Assembly (NCBI GenBank): GCA_028023455.1 | Contig: JAQFVV010013299.1 | Location: 100,855-164,854 of the forward strand | Reading direction: 5' to 3' | DNA length: 64,000 bases | From: Epiperipatus broadwayi | Lineage: Eukaryota > Onychophora > Udeonychophora > Euonychophora > Peripatidae | Shown here: one piece after another, positions 1 to 13,394 of the stretch | How the letters are laid out: each line of letters starts with the position of its first letter | Numbering within the stretch: the first letter of the stretch is position 1 | Translations under genes and position numbers: made by a program | The notes under the pieces: generated by a model | Seen by the model: the letters and a program-made list of their open reading frames with translations, nothing else | Database searches by the model: none | What the model was told of the DNA's origin: nothing

Positions 1-2974
1 AAGTAAAATCATGAAAGCAAAGTTTTAGCATGTGGCCAAATATAAAATCCATTTCTTTCTCAAGTTTAAAAGGTTATGCATTTAATTGTAAATTGTTCCA
101 GATTGCTAAATGGTTTATTGCCATGCTTTTGTTTATTATACTTACTGCTAAAAAATATTTTTAGTTTTCTAAATATATATTATTTTCTAGTAAATGAAAC
201 ATTTTAATTTATTATGCAAAATATAAAGAAAATCTGTTCTTTTTATATTGATTTGGTTGCTAAATATAGTGCATAAATTTTATTTCTTTGCTAAAAATAA
301 ATGATTTTTATATGTGATAAGTATTCATTTTATAAATAGACCTCACACCATAGTAGTATCATTTTTTTTCCATAATTGATTGATAAAAATTCGTGAACAT
401 TAATTATTATACCACTTTTAAAAACATTCTGTTGATCACATTCTGAATTTTAAGAATAGCATAATCATTTGCATACAGTAAATTTAGGAGCAAGAAAATG
501 AAGGTCTTGTTCATACCTTTAATCTTTTCAAATTAAAACCTCTGCCACAGAAATCTGTATTATCTCTTAATGCCATGTTCATGAAGACACTTATAAACCA
601 TTCTAAAGAACATTCTAATCCCCATCCTTATTAACACTAATTTTTATTTTAAATACCTCATACTTTTCTTCTAGTAGTAATAATAATTTTTTTATATTTC
701 TTCATGTAAAACAATGCAATAGAAATAAAGTTTAATGAGCAATCAACTACTTTAAAGTATGATTACAATATGTTATGATTCTCAAAAATGGTATTGGACC
801 TCTGGATAACCATTCATCTGTGATTGGAAGTTACTTATTCAAAATATTCTTTAAAGTATCCTTTAAAGTATTTTTGCTTTAATGGTCTATGATTTTCAAG
901 ATTACATTGCATAATTTTATGAGTCCATATATTTTTTAAAAATTCATAATTTTGACTTAACATGTCTCATCCATATTTCAAAACTTTTTGAAGTATTTTA
1001 TCAGAAGTGCAACTTTTTTATTTTTAAGATTATGAAGAGCTGTTTTAACTTTACTAACTAAATATCTCTGTCCAAATCTAAATGAGTAAATAAAATATAA
1101 TATTAAAAGCTGCCATCTCAATATTTTTCTCATTTTCAAAAAGGTGATCAAAGTATTTCTAAAATGTTATCATATAATGAGAAGTTTATCTATGAATGCA
1201 ATGATGACTATATTTTTTTTACAGTTTTAATCACTATTTATTTTTAGTTTGTTTAATATCTTCTTTAAATCTTTATATTACTTATGAAGATTCACATTCA
1301 CAGTTTATTATTTTGCTACAAAAAATGCCACATTTTCTTTTAATCAATCACTAATAATAGAATAATCACTAAAGAATCAATCAGAATTATTTTTAGTAAA
1401 CCTAAATATAAACTTAATTTTATTCCCAATACACTCTTAAGTAACATGTTAATTTAAAAGATCCAATTTTGGAATTTTTAGTGTTTGATATCTGTTGAAA
1501 TTTAGCATAGATAGAAAATGCATCTAAAAAAGGAACATTGAATTTTTTAAAAATATAACGAGAATAGAATTATTGTAATTCAACTATCATTTTGACATTT
1601 AAGCAGAATAATCTATGGTATGTTCAACAATTTGCACTTGTGGGTATTCAGCTACTACAAATTGTTGTTTTTTTTATTCTGACTTTTAAATATAATGTAA
1701 TATATATGTTTTATTTTGTGTGTAGATGCACTACTGTTTATTTACTAAGATTTTTCTGCCTAAATTAAATGTTTATAATTATTAATTCTTATGTTGCACA
1801 AAAATTAAATAACAGCAGAGCATTTACTATACAGTACTAATATCACTACTGCTTTTAATAACACATAAAAAATACTTAAGGAAAAGCATGTATTTTTATG
1901 ATATTAATATAGTTACACTATTCCATAAAGAATATGAGCTTTCTTTCTCTGAACAAAGAATTTAATGTTGAAGTATAAGTGCTGATAAATTAAAGTGATT
2001 ACAATTACTGTGATATAAACCAAATTTTAATATCATGTACCTTTGATTAATGAAATTTCAAGAATAGAAGATAGTAAATTAGACCTTACAGCACATTCCT
2101 ATTTCATTCATTTATCTACTCTTTTAAAAAATTATAGCTATGTATCTATTCATTTAAATTTTATTCCTTTGTAAGATGAGAGTAATTATATCAATCAAAC
2201 TTGACAGTGTTGAGTTATACATTCTGTTCTCCATTCAGGTCTTGAAACATTTTTATGAATAAAGATTTAAATATTTTTTTTGTTTAACTAATTAATATTA
2301 TTGATTTTAATAACTATTTGTATTGTTTTAGTAAATAAGTATTTTTCCATTCAGAAGTTCATGTTTTAAATCTAGTTATATACCTCATGTAAAGATCCTA
2401 AGGAAAAACTTCCAGACTACTAAATCCATTACCATTATTATTTTCACAGTAATAACAGCTTGTATATAAAAACAAATAAAAACTAAACATTGGCTGGTGG
2501 GTAGATAAAGAATGACAAGGTGGTTGCACAAAAATACAATCCTGTTATTATAATTCGCATTGGGAGTTGACCAATCTCGTGCAAAACTCATGATAAATGA
2601 GCTTCCTATTAGTTTAAATTCATAAAGACTGAGCAGAGACAGTAAAATCAGTAAAGTTTTTGTATTAATAACAGTACAAAGAACTTTGGTGAACCAACAT
2701 TTTTTTCTATAAAACAACAGGATATATATTATTAGTAGAATATTACTTATCAACCAATTGCAGTTAACTCTCACATTTAAAGATCATTCCACTATTAATC
2801 AATTGTATATTCTATTGGTAGTCTAAATATAGCTCTAACATAAAGGATAAAAAATAGTTAAATACAATTTGATTATTTTGCTCAATAATTAGTTTTAGTA
2901 TATATATTATCTGACACTTTTTATACAAATAAATTTACAAAATTATTTCTGTAATATTTTACTTTTGCTTATTA
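1..2974. other. intergenic A+T-rich DNA
   Basis: No gene or recognisable element is seen. The sequence is low-complexity A+T-rich DNA with frequent stops in all frames. A 129-codon open frame on the minus strand (2385-2774) has no recognisable domain and a composition like its surroundings, so it is treated as chance. Confidence 0.6.
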
Positions 2975-3165
2975 TAAATATAGGGGGTTTGAACACAGAC
3001 TTTCAAGTACTTTTCAACTATCCACACTATCTCATACCACTGACACACATGACCACACACATGTAGAAAAGATAAATAATCACTAATACACGCATTTTGT
3101 GCTAAACTAGCATTCATCAGTTGGTCCAAATCATCACCTTCCACAGATATATAACATATATATGC
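2975..3165 (+). repeat. dispersed repeat R1, partial copy
   Basis: This stretch carries the R1 signature: a GTTTGAACACAGACTTTCAA block, then an ACTGACACACATGACCACA block, then AAAAGATAAATAATC and CATCAGTTGGTCCAAATCATC. The same ordered blocks recur at 9185, 9480, 29255, 37063, 57800, 58560 and 58960. On the opposite strand the first block resembles a tRNA B box (GTTCAAACC), so a SINE-like origin is possible. The family is not identified. Confidence 0.7.
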
Positions 3166-5714
3166 CTATTATATAACAGTTGATTAAAAAAAATCAATTT
3201 CAGAACCTCACAGACAGGTTAAGTGCACCATTACAATTTAATTGAAGTACAAAAAAATCTTTTTTGTTGTTGTCATTCTCAGATAGGAATTAATTCTGGA
3301 ACTTTTTTTTTTTTTTTAGTTTCTCCTCTTAGTACTGGGCTAGCCCAATAAGATTAATTGTGCATGTAGTGCACCCTAAATTCTCTCTCTAAGAAATAGT
3401 ATTATGACTATCATCAATCCTAATTGCCATTACTTTCTACTTTCTTAACAATTTATCTCAGTTTTTGCGTTATCTCAAAATCTTCAACAAGTTTCTATTA
3501 AAACTCACACATATTATAATTATTACAAAGAAAATTCTCTATAGTGCTATACGTATTTATTTTCGAAATTACTACGAATATTTTGGGTGCAAAATATACA
3601 ATCAATTTCACAAAATTCAATGCTCGAAGTAATTTTTTAAAAATATTTTTGTTTTGAAAAAAATCATTCTTTATGGCAATTTAATATCATTATATTAAAT
3701 AAGTCGGAAAGATTATTTTAATGTTAAAAACAACAACAAAACAAACTTATTGATTTTTAGTAATTTTATTGATAATCTTGTACAAAGCTATTTTTCTTGG
3801 GAATTTCTCATTATAATTGTCATTATAAATACATATTGAAACAATTCACTTTGCTAGTTGTTTTTAAACAATTTTATAAATATTAATTGGTTTCATAGTA
3901 ACTGTAATTGAATTTTACTGTCTTATAATTTATGAAGATGATTTTAAGAAGCCCAATTCTTATTACAATAGCAGAAATAAAACTTTCTGTTTGAAACTTT
4001 TTCAAGATGGTAATTAACGTCACATGTAAGCTATTCTTTATTACTAGTCATTAATTTGGTTAAATAATTATATGCAACAACTTTTTCTTTTCTCAATAAA
4101 TTTATTGCAAATGTCTACAAGGCTTAGTGTAGAACTAAAGTAATTGGTTTTAAAGTTCCATGTCCGTTGATCAGTCTGTCGTTTATGGTGCTCAAATTTC
4201 ACTTGACTCTTGAGTAACAAAAATAACTTGATTATTATTACTATTTTTTTTTGTTGAGAATTAAAAAAAACATATTTGAAATCTGAAATATTAAAATTTG
4301 AATTATTCTACATAGTGTCATTATTTTCATTGTTTTTTTTTTATCTTCCAAAACCAGCTTTGAATGCGTTAGTGTAACAAGACTATCAATATAATATTAA
4401 TATCTATATTCTTTATTACTTTTACAATGCCTTTTTTTACAACCTAATATGACAGTTTCACAGCAATCTTTTTCAGATCTATGACAAACATAATACAAAT
4501 ACATGAATATAAATATACATGAACATATAATTTTACATTATATATATATTATAATCATTATTTAATTATTACCTTTCATGCATTATACATTTTACATAGA
4601 TGATATTAATATTATATGGATTTGGCAATGCAGTAAGAAAGATAAAGTTATAATACTTCAAAACTATCAACATTAATTCAAATGTTTTAGACTTCTGGCA
4701 GGTATACACTTTTTATTTTTATTTTTTTTACAAACAGGGAATAATGCATGAAATTAATTGTTATAATATTTCTTTTTAAAAAATACTAAGAATTATGATA
4801 AAAGACTATCTAGCTAAAAAATAGATATCTCAGATGGATCTGAATTGATATTAGAGAATTGTCGGTAAAAATAAAAAAAAAATCTAATTGTAATATGATA
4901 TGATTTTTTGCTGTTGGCAAGAAAAGCTGTTGGCAAGAAAAGCATCATACTTCTATGAACAATAAGTGTTTGGTTACTTTTAAATTTTTTTAAAATTAAA
5001 CATGTATTTGGGGGTGATTGCAGTGTGTTTGCGTTTCATTATATTTGATAATCATATATACAATCTTATAATAAAACTAATGATGACAATTACTTTACTA
5101 TATATTTTTAAATCTTAAAGAGAAATTTCTGCAGCTGATAATTGTTTAGTTTACAATTTTGTAAATACATCAAAGTTCTTGGATTCAATAATTAGTTGAT
5201 TAGTATGTGATTCATTGGGTACTAAAACTAAAAATAGACAATAATATATTGAAATATATTGCTCTAAAATAAAAGTCTAAATAAATTGTGTTATAAAGGT
5301 GTCAATCAATGACTAACTACTATTAATTATAATTAAATAATAGCACTTCATTATAGTTTCTATTGATTAATTACTCAACATCCCTGTAGATAGTGGTCAT
5401 AACTTGCAAACAATATACTTTTAAGAAAAATCATTGTTGACAGTTTTACTGTTGGCATACAGTTTAATATGTGCAAACAGAAAGTATTATATTGAGATAA
5501 CAATTGCATTTTTAAAAAAGAATTTATATCTCGATGAACCAACCATTTCTCAGTTCTAAATGCTTAATTTTATAAACAATAATTATTACTCAAATAAAAC
5601 ATTTTGTCAATACTTAGTCACTTTTTATTCTTGTTTCATTATATGTTTATCAATACTATTTATCTGAAGATTTGGGATGAAATTTTAGTTGTAATTATAT
5701 GTTGGATTTTTTCC
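3166..5714. other. intergenic A+T-rich DNA
   Basis: No coding feature is recognised. There are homopolymer T runs and a short tandem duplication of GCTGTTGGCAAGAAAA near 4911-4942. Confidence 0.6.
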
Positions 5715-6647
5715 ATCATCTAATATTTAATGATCAATGAATTTTACTAGTGCAGTGTCAGGTTGTAATTCTATTTAGAAGGTAAAAATTCTTTCTTACT
5801 TATGTCATACTATAAATCTGCAATGTTAACTATTAGAATACTCTTGTTCCAGCTACAAGACAAAGATTTTGAGAAAACAAGAACAACTGTCTTATGAGAG
5901 TGTGAATATATATTAATTCATTTATTTTACATCCATTTCTTTTAATAATCTTATTAAGACTTATGAAATATTAAAATTTACTTCATGCTAATTTTAGAAA
6001 ATGTTAAACTATATAATGATCAATGAATTTTACTAGGACAGTGTAAGATTGTAATTCTATTTGGAAGGTTATAATATCTTTTCACTTGTGTTGTACTATA
6101 AATCAGCAATGTTAAATGTGAGGATACTCTAGCAAAATCCACAAGATAAAAACTTTGAATAAATAAGAACAACTGAATGCATGTATACAGGTTGTTCTTA
6201 TGTTCTCAAAGTCTTATCTTGTGACTGGAATGAAAGTACCCATACATTTAACATTGCTGACAAGTGAGGAGGGATTCTAACTTTCTGAATAAAAATACAA
6301 TTTGACAGTGCACTAGTAAAATTCATTGATCATTACATAGTTTAGTTTAACATCTTTTAAAATTAGCATGAAGTAAATTTTAATATTTTGTAAGTGTTAA
6401 TAAGATTATTAAAAGAAATGGATGTAAAGTGAGTAAATTAATATATATTCATGCTCTCATTCCAAGTCACTTAAGATTGGCCTATATAAGTACATTTATA
6501 TTTGATAATAAGATAATCATTTTTATTTTTTTTAAAAGTCTTTATCTTGTGGCTGGAATGAGACTATCCTCACATTTAACATCACTGATTTATAGTTTGG
6601 TACAAGTGAGAAGGGATTATTACTAAGCAGAATTATCATCTAATATT
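5715..6647. repeat. fold-back (inverted-repeat) element with 13-bp flanking direct repeat
   Basis: The stretch is a long imperfect palindrome. The left arm (about 5890-6180) reads back as the right arm (about 6190-6468). An outer pair of arms (about 5728-5890 and 6536-6634) continues the symmetry with an interruption. Shared blocks include TGATCAATGAATTTTACTAG, TTTACATCCATTTCTTTTAATA and AGCAATGTTAA. ATCATCTAATATT occurs directly repeated at 5715-5727 and 6635-6647 and may be a target-site duplication. No transposase is present. It is probably a non-autonomous fold-back element or MITE, of unknown class. Confidence 0.7.
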
Positions 6648-7574
6648 ATAATATTAAATATCTTTATAAAAATTCAAATCTTATTTAAATTTTCCAAATA
6701 CATCCAACTGTTAGTAATGGCTTAATTATATTTAAGAATATTTTTTATTCTCTTTACTCTATTTCAAAGCCATAGGAATCTTAAGTAACTAATGAATAAC
6801 AAGTAGTTCTCATACATTCACTATTTTTTGCCTATTGTCCATCTTTATTAAGAAGCAAATTATATCCAAACTATCTATAGCCATTACTTTTTTTAAACTA
6901 TGCAAGCTCCTACCTGATATCCAAAAATTTAAACTCAAGCAAATTCTGATTTGCTTGCATTGTTATACAGTTATGATATTAAATCAATAACTATATGCAG
7001 TACTTTAATATCAGTTTTGAGTGAAATTTAGACATCTTTCATCCTTTTTTTAGGATGGTAAATTTAATAAATATATATAATTATGAGTTTAGGGCCAATT
7101 CTATGAAATAATATAACTAGGTTTATATGTGTTTAAAATATGAAGTGGTTTTGATATCTGTTCATTAGCTTAAATAATATAAAAGAATTAAAGATTATGG
7201 AAATAATTTTACTATTTAATGAAAATAACCAATATCCAAAACCTAATCTGAGAATCCAGATATAGCATAACTATCTCATATACATTGATTGCTTACAATT
7301 ATAATGAATAGCTCTGGAATAAAGTAGAGTAAGTTATTGAAATATTGAGTGGAATGTATATATAAAAAATTTTAAACTTGCTAAGCCAATTGTTCGTTTT
7401 TAAAAAAATCCTTTTTTTATATTAATGTAAATAGTTCCAGCTATGAATCTGGCTATATAAAGAGGAATGTTTTCCGAGTCCAAAAAAATAAAACGATTGT
7501 TTCATAAATTTCTGTTTTTAAATTTATAAGTATAAAGAGTCATATATCTTCTATAAATATTACATCGTCTAAAT
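6648..7574. other. intergenic A+T-rich DNA
   Basis: Nothing is recognised. The last part (from about 7490) may already belong to the LINE relic that follows. Confidence 0.5.
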
Positions 7575-8190
7575 TGCCCAGAATTTTAAGTGGCGAAATG
7601 AGGCATGCAATTAAATCTATAAAGAATGGAAAAGTTGTACGAAATGATTTAATTATAATTGATATTTAAAGAAAGCAGGTGAAGACATAGAAAAATTGTT
7701 GGTAAAGTTATATGCAAAATGTCTAAATGATAAAAATGTACCAGATAATAGAAATAATTTAGTTTTAATATTAATATTTAAAAAAGACCAGAAAGAAGAT
7801 ATTAAGAAATTACAAATTTGTCAGTTTTTTATTAGTTTTCATTAAAATTTTGGGTTTTTACTAAATAAAATATTAAGCTGGACTTAAAATGATTTTACTA
7901 CAGTAAATAACAGGAATGTTATCATTGAGAAGGTTATACAACCAGGTGATCCATATCTCCAAAACTTTTAGTGCAGTTTTACAATAAGTATTTTGTAAAT
8001 TAAAATAGGAATCTAAAGGGGTAAAAGTAAATAAAGATTATTTGGGTTACCTAAATTTTGTGTATGATACAATTGATTTTGCAAAAAATGCTCCAGAGCT
8101 TTAGGAAATGTTGCAAGAGTTATCAGATAAAAGTAAAAAAATAGGATTAAAAGTAAATGATAAAGAGATTAAAGTACTATAACCAATGAA
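7575..8190 (+). pseudogene. RTE-like LINE reverse transcriptase relic
   Basis: When the three forward frames are read together, this stretch gives a broken reverse transcriptase of the RTE type. In order it shows MRHAIKSIKNGK (family: AIKSMKNGKAPG), EDIEKLLVKLYAKCLNDKNV, LILIFKKDQKEDIKKLQICQ (family: IFKKGDKxDIKNYRPIS), VIQPGDPYLQ (family: RQGDPISP), then NKDYLGYLNFVYDTIDFA where the FADD box would be, and EMLQELSDKSKKIGLKVN. There are many stops and frameshifts and the catalytic YADD/FADD aspartates are not intact. It is dead. A second relic of similar type lies on the minus strand at 62820-64000. Confidence 0.8.
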
Positions 8191-9184
8191 AGCTTTAATT
8201 CAGATATATCTATTTCTCTTTTTAAAAATTGGTAAGATCTATTTATTTCAATAAGTATGAAATGTAGGAAAAATGCTAGAACATCTGAGATAGAATACCT
8301 CTTTTATACAATGTAACACATTTCTTAAACATATTTAAAAAATATATATGTGAACAACTAACAAATTATATTATCTTTATTTATACTTGTCATTTAGCAA
8401 GTCATCTCAGGATTTTTTTATAATTTTAGAAATGAATTACAATCTTAATTATTCCATCAACTGTAATATAATGACACAAATACAAAAAAGTATTTTATTT
8501 GTATCTGTTCATTGGAAGTACCCTGCACTCTAAGTAAAATGATGTGGATAACATAATAGTAAATATCTTTAACTGTTTTAATATATGATCACATTTAATA
8601 TATATCCATTTCTAGGATTTCTACAATTTTAATAGCTTAAATATATATATATGTGTGGTGTGTGTGTTAATTCTAATATTTTCATGGATAAAAAATGTCA
8701 TATTATTATTATTATTTGCATGATATTACGTGTAGTAAAATAGCTAAATGCTGATATTTCAATACAATATCAAGTACCTTCAGAGCATCCTCTTTTTCAA
8801 ATCATAACAATGCATGTGGCATTTAAAATCATTTTTATCGTTTTCTTTCTCATATTTAAATTCTTTTGGGGATCGGAAGTTTTAAAATTTATTTTTTTTC
8901 CAATAGCTTCTTCCAAAGGTTGTTAATCTTCTTTAATTCACACCTTTTATTTATGCTCTTGGGCCTTTTAAAATTTTTATAGCTTCTCTTAGCAATCTCT
9001 GGTCATATTGTTCAATTTTTGCTAAAATATTTGTTTTTTCAAAATTGATATCATGATTAGTTAATTTTATATAAGAATAAACAGCTGATGAATTGAATTG
9101 TTCTCCGACTCCAGAATATGTTTTTCCTTTCTAATATTTATTCTATGATTAGTCTGTCGAAAATATGCATGTGAACAGACCCTA
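8191..9184. other. intergenic DNA, possible decayed coding remnant on minus strand
   Basis: The sequence is mostly A+T-rich. A short (TA)n/(TG)n tract lies at about 8638-8668. Between about 8790 and 9120 the minus strand gives lysine-rich fragments (for example KINNLWKKLLEKK) that could be an old LINE remnant, but no motif is diagnostic. Confidence 0.4.
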
Positions 9185-9300
9185 TTGGTGATTATTTATC
9201 GTTTCAACGTGTGTGATCAAATGTGCCAATAGTATGAGATAGCATGGATAGTTGAGGGTCAAGTGAAAGTCTGAATTCAAACTCCCTTATATATTACATA
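9185..9300 (-). repeat. dispersed repeat R1, partial copy
   Basis: Reverse-oriented R1 blocks are present: GGTGATTATTTATC, GTGTGTGATCAAATGTG, and GAAAGTCTGAATTCAAACTCCC (the tRNA B-box-like block). The copy is truncated and decayed. Confidence 0.6.
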
Positions 9301-9479
9301 TTTGAGTGCATGTATAAAAAAGCCTGTACTGTAGAAAAATTTATATATTAAAAATATAGTACTGTAAGGTCTTCCCATCCCTCATATATGTATGTAAATG
9401 GATTATGTTCTGTACATGAAGGTTAGAGTGATGTATGGTCCAACATGGGTAGGATGAGAAGGTTGGCACCAATGTGAGT

Positions 9480-9778
9480 TTGAGCTTTCCATCATCAGAT
9501 TTTCAATGAAATGGACAGTTGAAAAGTTGTAGGGTGGAGTGAATAGAAACCCATCCATTAAAATATGAAGATTGGCTATTTTAATGTAAGCTGAGCATTG
9601 ATTGTGTATATGTATGGAGATGATAATCTGGAACAGCTGATGAGTAGTGGTTTAGCAAAAAATAAGTATATTGGTGATTATTTATCTTTGTAACAAGTGT
9701 GTGATCAAGTGTGTCAGCTGTGGATAGTTGAGATGAGAATCATGTAGAAGTCTGAGTTCAAACCCTCTATATATTTAT
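9480..9778 (-). repeat. dispersed repeat R1, longer copy
   Basis: This is a longer reverse copy of R1. It includes the unit seen in the palindromic copies at 37063 and 58960: CATCAGATTTTCAATGA, GGACAGTTGAAAAGTTG, TCCATTAAAATATGAAGATT, AAGCTGAGCATTGATTG, then CAGCTGATGAGTAGTGG and the terminal AGTCTGAGTTCAAACCC block. No coding capacity is seen. Confidence 0.65.
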
Positions 9779-9967
9779 TGATGAAGCTGAAAAAAATCTC
9801 AAATTTATTAATTAAATGGAAATGCTGTGTTCGATTACATTGTCACTTGGATGCATTCATGAGACATAAGATTTAAGAAAATAGATATATAATTATTTTT
9901 TACTTTTTTAAGAATTAAAAGAGTGATACTATATTAATTGGGTAGCTAATGTAATATATATATATAT

Positions 9968-12801
9968 TGAAGCAATCGATGTCTAATCATCATCGATGCT
10001 TCATGTTTCACCATCTATACTAACCTCCTAGGGGTCTGCAATTCAGACCCTCCTATAAATATATGCTATTCACCCACACACTGTATGCCTAATGATTAGA
10101 GAAATTGATAAAATTAAAACTATTTAGTAAAGTAAAACAGTAGTGTGCATGATGCGTATATATATATATGAATGAAGCAATAATGTTATTAATGTTTATT
10201 GCAGACAACTAAACATTTTCTTTATATAATTGTAATTTTTTTGTTATATCTATATGTATTTTGATTTAGAGTATTTAATTAAACTATTTAATGTGACAAC
10301 AAAGAAGAATGGGGGAGGCTTTAAGTGCTAAAATAATCTTTGTTTAAATTCAGCTTGTTGCCTTTAATTAAAATTGTCAATTGCAATTAAGATTGAATAC
10401 AAATCATTTATCAGTTGTTGTCGAATGATTTAAAATAGCTAAAAATGGTATTTTGAGCCTTATCTGTATAAAAACGTGTTGTTAATTAAAAGTTCTTTGT
10501 AAGGGGATTATAGAGATAGGGTTGGTATATGAAATTGCATTCTGGGCAGTATTAAAATGTTTATAATAGGAACCACAGAACAAAGTAAGTTAGTTTACTT
10601 TGAGTTTTTTAGACTTTCAATTTAGTTATCTTTCAGTGAGTTGAGATTTTCATCGGAAGCATTTCAAGACCTTAACTTTAAGAAGCCGGTGCAAGTCCTG
10701 TGTGATGAAGTGTGAGTAGTGGAATCTAGCACCTTTCTCTTCTTCTCTCTGAGGACTGCCTACCAGCCATACAATTCCATCTTACAGGCCATATGAGATG
10801 ACGTAGAATTGCCAACCTGCCTGCCTGACACTATGCTGATATCTTAGGTAAAATCATGTAATTTAGAGCTGCCTTAATACGAACATTCACGGGTGATTTA
10901 TAATTTATAGCTAAATTAATCCATTTATAATATTTTGCTAGTTTTGTTCGTAAACTCTCTCTCTATAATCCTTTATTAATATTTATGTAATTCTAAATAT
11001 ACATTTGCTATCACGCTTAATTTATGTTTATATAACTTTATGTGGTTCAATTAAATGTATACAATTTATTTTGTTTAATATATGTATTATTTTCTCTAAT
11101 ATGTCGGTATCAATCAATCTTGCGACTTTAATTAAATTAATTAGTAAAATTATATTCATTTGTTTATTTAAAATAGAAATCGTTCGCTAGGTTGGTTGTA
11201 TACCTAAAAGTATTTTATTGTGGATGCTTATTTTATTTTGTTGTTTAGTTGCGACACCTAATATAAAATTCCACCTTCTCTTACTATTGCCTGGAGGGCT
11301 AATTCTTTAGATAATAAGTATATGGGAATCAAAACTTAAAAGTAAATTTTATTAGTTTAATGATGTAGAAAGAATTATTATTTTATTACACTTTGTTAAA
11401 TGACTCAGGATTGAAAACAGATTATTGCGCAAGAGGTTAGACAATTTCCAAGTTTTAAAATAATGTTATAAAATTATATTCATGTCCAATAACATTGCTG
11501 GCATACCATCCACTTTATTCTGATATTTTATCTTCTCCATTTCTCGATTGTTCAGTCATTGGGAACGTCTAAGGCTCCCATCCTATTTTTCAAAAATCGT
11601 CCATAATCAGGAACACTACTTCCTGTGGAATGTAAAGTTTATGAGGATTATGTGCTGCGGATGGCAGTACATAATGATCTGGGATCTCAAACTCAGCCTC
11701 TCCTTTGATATCACTCCGCCAGAATGCGTGGACATATCCAATCTAAGTTTGTTTCAAATATTCTTTTAAAATGATAAAATATCCACAATCACCATGAGGC
11801 TTTATTTTGTTATTGTATGCTAGCACCGTTACCATCTGCCTAACCTTTAGTAAGTCGCAATGATATGTTAAAGATAATGATTCATTTCATAAAAATACAT
11901 TTAGTTCATTGAGTTAAGATGCTTTCTTTTAAAAACAGTTATCGATTCCTATAGACATAAATCTAATTTATATTAATGATTGCATAACTTACTCTCATAA
12001 ATAAAGTGCCTTGTTTGTTTTTTATTTCTAAAAGATGTCTTTTCCAAACAATGTGAATAAAAGTATAAATAATGGTTCTCCTAAGAAATACATGATTGAA
12101 ATCATATATTTTTGCACGTTATCAAATAAATCATTTACTGTTAAAACTGTCACAATCTTTTATATTTATTTTCAGCATCCACAACGCTCCATAGCAAAAG
12201 TTTTCTTTAATTAGCTTATTAACTCCGCATAAGTTATAAAACGCTATAAAATTGTATCTGTAAAATTATATTTATTAAATGAGTGATAGAGGGGATTTTA
12301 TACAACAAATTCCCAAGTCTTGTATATAAACAATATTGTCCCAAGCATGAAACTATTTGGTAAAATATATATACGTTTCTTTAATCTTTTGTAATATATA
12401 TATGCATTTGTTTAATATTTAAAAAATATATCTATTTCATGTAAATCCTGGTTTGTCATTGAATTATTAGTTTCAAGTTAATATTTAGAACTACTTTCTT
12501 TAGCTAAGAGCTTAGCATTAATAAATAACTATAATAAGTGTAATTCCTGGGCTACTCTGACCTCAATCATCATCGTCAGTCTGATCTTATGCTCTACCGC
12601 TTTGCTTATGGGCATGGATTTAAAATAATTTTACTGTGTCATCAGAATTGTTGTTCATTGGGTCAGAGATTCGAAGAATAGGCAAATAGGTTAGAATTCA
12701 GGACTGCTCCAGGCCTGTGTATCTTGAGCATGATCGGATTTGAGGTACTTTTGCTTAGGATTTGAGTCTTGTTAAGTGAGCATACTATTTTGACTAGCAC
12801 A
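9968..12801 (+). repeat. 5' LTR of element 1
   Basis: This 2834-bp LTR runs from TGAAGCAATC to ACTAGCACA. It aligns collinearly with 16070-19642 apart from the MITE there and a 16-base indel near 11248. A less A+T-rich block (about 10620-10860) ends with AGGTAAA, a possible splice donor. A 61-codon frame (11005-11190) is present in both LTRs but is A+T-driven and probably not coding. Confidence 0.92.
10467..10474 (+). promoter_or_regulatory. TATA-like box in 5' LTR
   Basis: TATAAAAA precedes the less A+T-rich block of the LTR and is kept in the 3' LTR just before the MITE insertion. Another TATAAATA lies at 10054-10061. Either could be the LTR core promoter; this is inferred from position only. 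Confidence 0.3.
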
Positions 12802-12821
12802 GTGGATTTTTTTTCCGGGCT

Positions 12822-12839
12822 TGGCGCCCAATGTGGGGC
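12822..12839 (+). other. primer binding site (tRNA-Lys type) of element 1
   Basis: TGGCGCCCAATGTGGGGC matches the Lys-type primer site TGGCGCCCAACGTGGGGC at 17 of 18 positions. It starts 20 bases after the LTR end, a larger gap than the few bases usual in LTR elements. Element 2 has a comparable spacer of 12 bases. Confidence 0.85.
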
Positions 12840-12969
12840 TTTGATATAAACACCCACATACCCTGAGTACTGAATTCTATTTATATGTATGCTTTAAAAA
12901 AGGTTGTATGAGATCATTGATGACATCTATGTATATTTCCTTCCTACCTGAGTTTGTTTTCTGATTTTA

Positions 12970-13390
12970 TATACATAAAATGTGAAAATTTAGATAAAAA
13001 CCAATGTCCATGCATTGCAACCATAAATGTGTAGTTTTTGTTATATTTGGTTGTGCAACTATAGAAAAATATTGTTTTCTATGTTTATAGCTACAAATGT
13101 AAAAAAATCTTATTTTTTTAAAAATGAAAAAAAAAATTTGATACCCATGTGTTACAACCATAAGTGATTTTTTTGTATCTGGTTTTATAGACATATAAAA
13201 TGTATTGCTTATGTTATCTATGTGAAAATAAAAATTTTTTGCAAATAAAACCCATGTATTTCACCCATAAGTGATTTTTTTTTCTGTATCTGGTTTTATA
13301 ACCATATGAAATGTATTTCTTATATTATATACATGAAAATGAAAAGGTTTTACAAATAAAACCCATGTACTTCAGCCATAAGTTATAAAC
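12970..13390 (+). repeat. tandem repeat in element 1 leader (about 3.5 units of ~120 bp)
   Basis: A unit of about 115-125 bp recurs at roughly 12970, 13094, 13212 and (partial) 13336. Its core reads AAACCCATGTATTTCACCCA, then TAAGTGATTTTTTT, TGTATCTGGTTTTATA and an AAATGTATTTCTTATATTAT block. The third and fourth units are most alike. It lies between the primer site and the ORF. The function is unknown. Confidence 0.75.
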
Positions 13391-13394
13391 CTTG

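Noticed and set aside
2385-2774. 129-codon minus-strand open frame
   Set aside because: It is rich in Ile/Leu/Phe/Tyr like random A+T-rich DNA, with no motif, partner or regulatory context.
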